A DNA stretch of 64,000 bases from Amoebophrya sp. A120 (lineage: Eukaryota > Sar > Dinophyceae > Syndiniales > Amoebophryaceae): the NCBI GenBank assembly GCA_905178155.1, contig CAJINV010000008.1:558001-622000 (forward strand), in the 5' to 3' direction. Shown piece by piece: positions 63,301 to 64,000 of this stretch (its first letter is position 1; each line of letters opens with the position of its first letter). A program made the translations under genes and the position numbers. The notes beneath the pieces are model-generated. The model was not told the DNA's origin, did no database searches, and saw nothing but the letters and a program-made list of their open reading frames with translations.

Positions 63301-64000
63301 CTGCTTGAACTCCTCCTTCTTCTGCATTTCCTTCTCGAACAGCTCGTTGGCGCTGAGCTGGGCGCCGTACGTGTTCTGCAAGTTGCCGGACCCGCCGTTG
63401 TCGTCCATGTCGTACCAGTCGCGGTCCAGCGCCTGCTCGTCGTACTCGTCCATCTCGATCTCGTGCATCAGCCGCGACTCGTTGAACTCGTCGCCCGTGT
63501 TCTTCACGATGTCGGCCTGCAGCCGGTAGAAATTCTTCTCGTCGCGCTCCACCCCGGCGTTCCAGTCGTAGTCCAGGTCCCGGTACCGCGGGTCGTTTTT
63601 GAATTTGTCGATGTCGTTGTCGTTGTCCTCGTCGCTGCTGTCGCCGCGCATCAGTACCGGCGCCTCCTTCTTCGCGTCCTGCCCGGTCTGCATGCCGCGG
63701 AAGGCCCGGATGCCGCCGCCCACCCGCTCCCCGCGGCTGTTCTTGTCCTTCTTCGCCTTGTCGAACGAGTCCAGGCGCCCCGAGGCCTGGCCGGGGAACA
63801 GCTCGTCGTCGTCCTGCTCGTTCCCCGCGGTCATCAGGTCCACCCGCGCACTGATGCCCTTCTCGCGCTCCTGCTTGCTCAGAAACCGGTCGATGTCGCG
63901 CCCCGAGGTAGAGGCCGCGCTCCCGCCCGCCTCCTCGTTGAGGTTCTTGTTGTGTGGCGGACCAGCGGTGGAAGTTCCTGTGCTGGTCGCGGACTTCGTC
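60328..64000 (-). CDS. DHX38: PRP16/DHX38 pre-mRNA-splicing DEAH-box helicase (5' end outside window)
   Basis: A frame of more than 1200 residues, open to the window edge, so the N terminus is missing. It remodels the spliceosome after the first catalytic step. Helicase motifs in order: GETGSGKTTQ (I), TQPRR (Ia), DEAH (II), SAT (III), LIFMTGQEDI (IV), ATNIAETSLTV and QRRGRAGRT (VI). Then come the winged-helix and OB-fold parts (FRDPP-like LDPPPQDTIINSMYQLW, TPDYVVYHEVVLTTKEYM). PRP16 rather than PRP2 or PRP22 is indicated by the upstream segment LDRDWYDMDD and ETVPPFLDGRISYTTQAEM followed by VVKDPTSDMAKLA, specific to that subfamily. The acidic N-terminal region is Asp/Glu/Lys-rich. No intron was seen in the visible 3.6 kb. 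Confidence 0.9.
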   Translation of the reverse strand, partial: TKSATSTGTSTAGPPHNKNLNEEAGGSAASTSGRDIDRFLSKQEREKGISARVDLMTAGNEQDDDELFPGQASGRLDSFDKAKKDKNSRGERVGGGIRAFRGMQTGQDAKKEAPVLMRGDSSDEDNDNDIDKFKNDPRYRDLDYDWNAGVERDEKNFYRLQADIVKNTGDEFNESRLMHEIEMDEYDEQALDRDWYDMDDNGGSGNLQNTYGAQLSANELFEKEMQKKEEFKQMQSKKQSLMEKERNAAMEEWEKALMRQAGVKGQHREIDVDKFHEENYAAGSRQHILVRETVPPFLDGRISYTTQAEMVSVVKDPTSDMAKLAKSGCASLKLLRDQEGKDKMKDRFWEANNKNTAMGALVTAETHAGTANIETNEEEQNKAVVEEADEDRLDYKKENQFADAMNAIKQEAQTEFGKNRTLQEVREALPVFSVRDEFLSLLREHQIVIAVGETGSGKTTQLTQYLYEAGFCSEGGLIGCTQPRRMAAMSVAKRVSEEKEVELGGLVGYSIRFEDCTSEDTRIKYMTDGVLLRETLNDCDLEKYAAVIMDEAHERSLNTDVLFGILKEAASRRRDFRLIVTSATMDSARFAQYFGGVPVFHIPGRTFPVDTLFAKGAAQDYVDAAVQQALEIHVQQDRGDILIFMTGQEDIDATCLLLADRMQEIPNIKPLNILPVYSTMPSDLQAKIFQPSPHRKAIVATNIAETSLTVDGVKFVVDSGFCKLKVYDPKIGMDSLQVTPISQANANQRRGRAGRTEAGMCWRLYTERAFVAEMYEMSIPEIQRTNLSQVVLLLKSLGVENLLDFQFLDPPPQDTIINSMYQLWMLGALDNLGYLTDIGRKMSDFPVDPPLAKMLLQGAELQCLQEVMIVISMLQTPNIFYRPKEQAEKSDAQKEKFQVPESDHLTLLNVYQQWRRHGYNASWCNTHFIQPKCMKKVRETFMQLEDLVNQQKLLNTSCGTDWDTVRKCITSGYFHNAAKMRGVGEYINLRTSVPCHLHPTSALYGMGFTPDYVVYHEVVLTTKEYMNYVSAVEPVWLAEMGPMFFSVRETGTDYNAMRRQDMENQRKMEYEAKLDKDRLAALKKQEQDSLAATRAAKQTVAGVGIKRSTLVKAMNSNNNTSPVKPKRSQDEEEEVGGNKISTIPGEEIDDGHGNRQTTMKSDLGGSMTSGVFLMPTKNQVRGKAIEEVEDDVFHSSRRAQQGQTQGRKKKRKMVIDETVKSND

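Overview
The window looks like nuclear DNA of a dinoflagellate-type protist, most likely a Syndiniales parasite of the Amoebophrya kind. That assignment is inference. It rests on three things. All of the roughly twenty recognisable genes lie on the minus strand in one head-to-tail array. The genes are cut by spliceosomal introns of about 80-350 bp. Several introns are short transposon-like 'introner' elements with terminal inverted repeats (TIRs) and 5-bp target-site duplications (TSDs), a feature I recall being described for Amoebophrya. Ciliary genes, a nucleotide-sugar transporter, secreted methyltransferases and a spliceosomal DEAH helicase confirm a flagellated eukaryote. No plus-strand gene was convincing.

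Layout by position (transcription runs from high to low coordinates). 0.2-4 kb: aldo-keto reductase and a CDKN3/KAP-like phosphatase. 4.5-8 kb: an unknown multi-pass membrane protein interrupted by a 654-bp TIR intron and by a GC-rich 1.39-kb insert flanked by 48-bp direct repeats. 8.6-13.2 kb: a GOST/lung-7TM (TMEM145/GPR180-like) protein and a cytochrome b561 whose 3' part holds two introners separated by a 36-nt exon. 13.9-18.4 kb: two coiled-coil proteins and a leucine-rich-repeat protein. 18.8-28 kb: three secretory-pathway methyltransferase-like proteins, with a dihydrodipicolinate reductase (DapB) between them. 29-33 kb: a CIMIP2/FAM166-like ciliary protein and a pair of small seven-cysteine proteins. 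33-38.6 kb: a zinc-finger/ankyrin/2OG-Fe(II) oxygenase and an SLC35-type transporter. 38.6-40.5 kb: a second GC-rich insert flanked by 56-bp direct repeats. 41-47 kb: an Ala-rich protein and a sperm-tail PG-rich-repeat protein. 47-54 kb: a signal-peptide protein fusing a METTL24-like methyltransferase to a fucosyltransferase-like domain, and a 789-residue unknown. 54.5-59.5 kb: CPC1/SPEF2 with two introners. 60.3-64 kb: PRP16/DHX38, cut by the window edge.

Two functional themes recur. One is the axoneme: CPC1/SPEF2, a CIMIP2-like protein, an STPGR protein, and perhaps the LRR and coiled-coil proteins. The other is modification in the secretory pathway: four membrane-anchored or secreted methyltransferase-like proteins, a nucleotide-sugar transporter and a fucosyltransferase-like domain, which could together make methylated surface glycans. 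Gene models were built by hand. Wherever I give exon limits, splice phases were checked and the exon lengths sum to whole codons unless I say otherwise.
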